Positions 15,130 to 17,181 of a DNA stretch of 17,181 nucleotides are shown here, piece after piece. A model generated the notes under the pieces. That model was not told the origin of the DNA and made no database searches. It was given only the letters and a program-made list of their open reading frames with translations. Positions within the stretch are counted from its first letter, which is position 1. The number at the start of each line of letters is the position of its first letter. The stretch spans positions 1 through 17,181 of the forward strand of contig JBBIKS010000049.1 in the NCBI GenBank assembly GCA_037445375.1, written 5' to 3'. This DNA comes from DYHD01 sp037445375 (lineage in GTDB: Bacteria; Nitrospirota; Thermodesulfovibrionia; Thermodesulfovibrionales; Dissulfurispiraceae). Position numbers and translations under genes: made by a program.

Positions 15130-16338
15130 ATGCTTGAAGTCCTTAAGATTTTATTCATTTTCATAACTATTCTCTTTCTGATCAGGCTCAAATGGAATAT
15201 AGGCTATGTGCTAATGATTGCATCGGGGCTTTTGGCTATATTGTACATGATGCCTCTGAATGCTATCCTTTCAACTATCAAATTAACCTTTGCAGATCCT
15301 GTCACGATCAAGCTTTTCTTTGCCCTTACTTTAATAAGGGCTTTTGAGATTATCTTGAGAGAAAGACAAGTTCTTGCACGAATGACAGAGGCTTCACGAA
15401 CTCTTCTTAGGAAAAAAAAGGCGGTTATTATTTCCATGCCTATGTTAATAGGGCTTCTGCCTTCTTTAGGAGGAGCCTACTTTTCTGCTCCTATGGTTGA
15501 GGAAGCCACGAAAGGATTGAAGATGACGCAGGAAGAGAAGGGATTTATCAACTATTGGTTCAGACATCCCTGGGAGTTTATCTTACCCCTTTATCCTGGC
15601 ATTCTGCTTGCCGCAGCGTTGAGCCATATTGAACTAAGATCGCTTATCCTTACAAATATAACTTATTCTGTTTTGATTATTATAACCGGCTTTATTCTAA
15701 GCATGAGGGGCGTTGAAGGGGAGTTTAAGCAGAAAGCAGATAAAACCATAGGGTCAATTCTGAACCTTAATCATCCCTATTGGAGTTTTGTTCCTTTGGC
15801 GTTTATTTTATCGATGGTAGCGATTTTAGGGGTAGACCTCCATTATTCATTGGGGATTGCAATTTTACCTCTACTGATTTTTTATAAATATAAAATCTAC
15901 GACATTTTTAGAGTTTTCAAACACGGTTTTGCCGTTGAGGTTATAGTTCTAATATTCGGAATTATGCTGTTTAAGATGACTATGGACAATTCCGGTGCTG
16001 TGAGTCAGTTAAGCAAATATTTTGCGGAAACTGGAATGCCTGTTCTGCCTGTATTAGTAATTTTGCCTTTTATTACGGGCATTCTGACTGGAATAACAGT
16101 TGGTTTTGTCGGCACGACATTTCCGTTGCTAATAAGTATAGCCGGAGGGGCTCATCTCAATCAGATGAGCCTTGCTTTTGCGGCAGGATTTATCGGTGTA
16201 TTGCTTTCCCCTGTGCATCTCTGCCTTGTTCTTACAAGAGAGTATTTCAAGGCTGATATGTGGGGAATTTACAAAAGAATCATCCCCGGTTGTTTAGCGA
16301 TTCTATTATTAGCCTTGGTTTTATATCATACCTTGTGA
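15130..16338 (+). CDS. DUF401 family integral membrane protein, putative transporter
   Basis: The 402-residue product is mostly hydrophobic with about ten predicted membrane helices. It has LPSLGGAYFSAP (110-121), RHPWEFILPLYP (145-156), a glycine-rich GILTGITVGFVG and SPVHLCLVLTREYF (360-373), motifs I associate with DUF401. The family resembles ion-transporter (IT) superfamily permeases, in which paired P-S/G-G loops shape the substrate site. The substrate is unknown. The divergent placement next to cooT suggests a link to metal or organic-acid metabolism, but this is only inference. It starts directly after a -10 hexamer with no ribosome binding site. Confidence 0.82.
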   Translation: MLEVLKILFIFITILFLIRLKWNIGYVLMIASGLLAILYMMPLNAILSTIKLTFADPVTIKLFFALTLIRAFEIILRERQVLARMTEASRTLLRKKKAVIISMPMLIGLLPSLGGAYFSAPMVEEATKGLKMTQEEKGFINYWFRHPWEFILPLYPGILLAAALSHIELRSLILTNITYSVLIIITGFILSMRGVEGEFKQKADKTIGSILNLNHPYWSFVPLAFILSMVAILGVDLHYSLGIAILPLLIFYKYKIYDIFRVFKHGFAVEVIVLIFGIMLFKMTMDNSGAVSQLSKYFAETGMPVLPVLVILPFITGILTGITVGFVGTTFPLLISIAGGAHLNQMSLAFAAGFIGVLLSPVHLCLVLTREYFKADMWGIYKRIIPGCLAILLLALVLYHTL

Positions 16339-16346
16339 TTAGGAGA

Positions 16347-16953
16347 TTATTTAATGTCTGTTTTTAAACTCTATCGCCTTATATTACAGATAGATTACAT
16401 AGTTTTATGATGAAGATCAAAAAGCAGCATAAGTAAGTAAGAATGGGTATGAAAAAATATTTAATGACTTAAAGCTTAAATTTGGCAGTCCGAACTGGGC
16501 ATTAGTCCCAGGGTTAGCATTAATCGGCATAGGGAAGAACAGCGAGGTAGGGAGGCAGGACAGTCCGATGGTAGAGCAGATAGTGAGAGCTGCTTTTTAC
16601 AAAGAGATAAAGAAACAAGATTATCGTGAACTTGAGTATGCGCAGCATGACTATATAGTATGCATTGCATTTATTAAACTTGATGGGAGGAAGCCGTTTT
16701 CATTTGAGTTATTCCACAAATACATATCTATAGATAAAGGGCGAGTCATTGAAGAAGTTCAAGGCTGGGATAAACAGTATAATGATGCAAGAAGCCAAAG
16801 TAGAAGTCGGCAAGAGCATAAAGACAGACAGCACAGTAGTAGAGACTGACATACATTATTTTACGAATAACGAACTGAAGAAAACCAAAATATATCTGCC
16901 GGCTTGCTGTGTCTGTTATAAAAATTGCGAGTTTATAAACAGACACTAAATAA
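16347..16953. mobile_element. Internally deleted insertion sequence with 25-bp inverted ends
   Basis: The 25-base ends at 16347-16371 and 16929-16953 are inverted copies matching at 23 of 25 positions, with core GTGTCTGTTTATAAACTC at the right end. The 607-base interior holds a broken transposase gene. A complete element would be longer, so this is a deletion derivative that could move only in trans, if at all. No clear target-site duplication is visible. Related end sequences occur at 1790, 4184, 4417 and 14346. Confidence 0.75.
16433..16949 (+). pseudogene. Transposase remnant, frameshifted and internally deleted
   Basis: One frame is open from 16433 and includes FGSPNWALVPGLALIGIGKN, VRAAFYKEIKKQDYRELEYA and KLDGRKPFSFELFHKYISID, ending at 16849. 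The next frame (from about 16749) continues with KTDSTVVETDIHYFTNNELK and runs to a TAA in the right inverted end. The DSTVVETDIHYPT-type block is characteristic, as I recall, of ISNCY-like DDE transposases and carries the first catalytic Asp. The residues beyond it, with the remaining catalytic acids, are missing. A one-base shift near 16745 and a large deletion inactivated it. Family assignment is tentative. Confidence 0.65.
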
Positions 16954-17136
16954 AAAAACAGAGGGCAGGCTGAGAATTTCAACAAGGAATTGAATGGTGG
17001 ATTTGAGATGCAGAGAATGCCTTGGGGCAGACAGGGGCAAATGCATTGTTTTTCAGGAAAAAAACCTTGAAATTGCCTAAGCATAGGGTTATAGAATTTC
17101 TAAATCGGCTTGACAGGCTTGACAGCAGAATGTAAC
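16954..17136. other. Short spacer right of the insertion sequence
   Basis: A plus-strand frame open from 16954 to a TGA near 17070 reads FNKELNGGFEMQRMPWGRQG then QMHCFSGKKP. It looks protein-like but has no clear start, and I do not recognise it. It may be a gene scrap cut by the insertion. A tandem 9-base repeat, GGCTTGACA twice, lies at 17107-17124. Confidence 0.25.
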
Positions 17137-17181
17137 GCCAAAATGATAATGTCCTATACTGCCAAAATAGAAATGTCCTAT
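17137..17181. repeat. Spaced 21-bp direct repeats, probable transposon end
   Basis: GCCAAAATGATAATGTCCTAT (17137-17157) and GCCAAAATAGAAATGTCCTA plus T (17161-17181) match at 18 of 21 positions with a 24-base period, and the second runs to the window edge. Multiple spaced terminal repeats with this GCCAAAAT-AATGTCC pattern are typical of IS21-like transposon ends, where the transposase binds several sites. The element itself would lie to the right, outside the window. Confidence 0.5.

Noticed and set aside
16341..16960. Target-site duplication around the deleted insertion sequence
   Set aside because: The flanks show no convincing direct repeat; short TTA/TAA matches belong to the inverted ends.

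Overview
This is a roughly 40% GC bacterial window, probably from an uncultured anaerobic Gram-negative lineage. Four things suggest Nitrospirota or Desulfobacterota: a Cache-domain histidine kinase paired with an NtrC-type regulator, a CooT/DUF3842 nickel-protein pair, a DUF401 permease, and dispersed GTCATTCCCGC-type palindromes. This assignment is inference; no taxonomic marker in the window settles it.

Positions 1-4144 (minus strand) hold an accessory cassette: a papain-like (C1) peptidase, then a frameshifted DUF6623-like gene, an unrecognised 143-residue protein, and a large internally duplicated GEVED-like protein that runs off the left edge. Each has an AGGAGG-type ribosome binding site and none has a visible signal peptide. 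Positions 4145-4855 are repeat-rich DNA with a MITE-like element and a possible gene remnant.

Positions 4856-11252 (minus strand) are conserved chromosome: tig-clpP-clpX (trigger factor and ClpXP protease), then a two-component system of a Cache-HAMP histidine kinase and its sigma54-dependent response regulator. tig starts with TTG behind a strong Shine-Dalgarno. A stem-loop separates clpP from clpX.

Positions 11253-12298 hold tRNA-Ala(GGC). A decayed tyrosine-recombinase remnant lies about 70 bp downstream of its 3' end, followed by a decayed MscS-type channel gene, which suggests an old integration site. glgB (glycogen branching enzyme) follows on the plus strand.

Positions 14209-16338 hold further palindromic repeats, then DUF3842-cooT (minus) facing a DUF401 membrane protein (plus) across a 75-bp divergent promoter region. 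On both sides the -10 hexamer lies 6 bases before the ATG with no Shine-Dalgarno, so both transcripts should be leaderless.

Positions 16339-17181 hold an internally deleted insertion sequence with 25-bp terminal inverted repeats (23/25 identical) and a frameshifted transposase remnant. The right edge carries two spaced 21-bp direct repeats that look like the end of another transposon. Sequences resembling the 25-bp terminal repeat recur at about 1790, 4184, 4417 and 14346.
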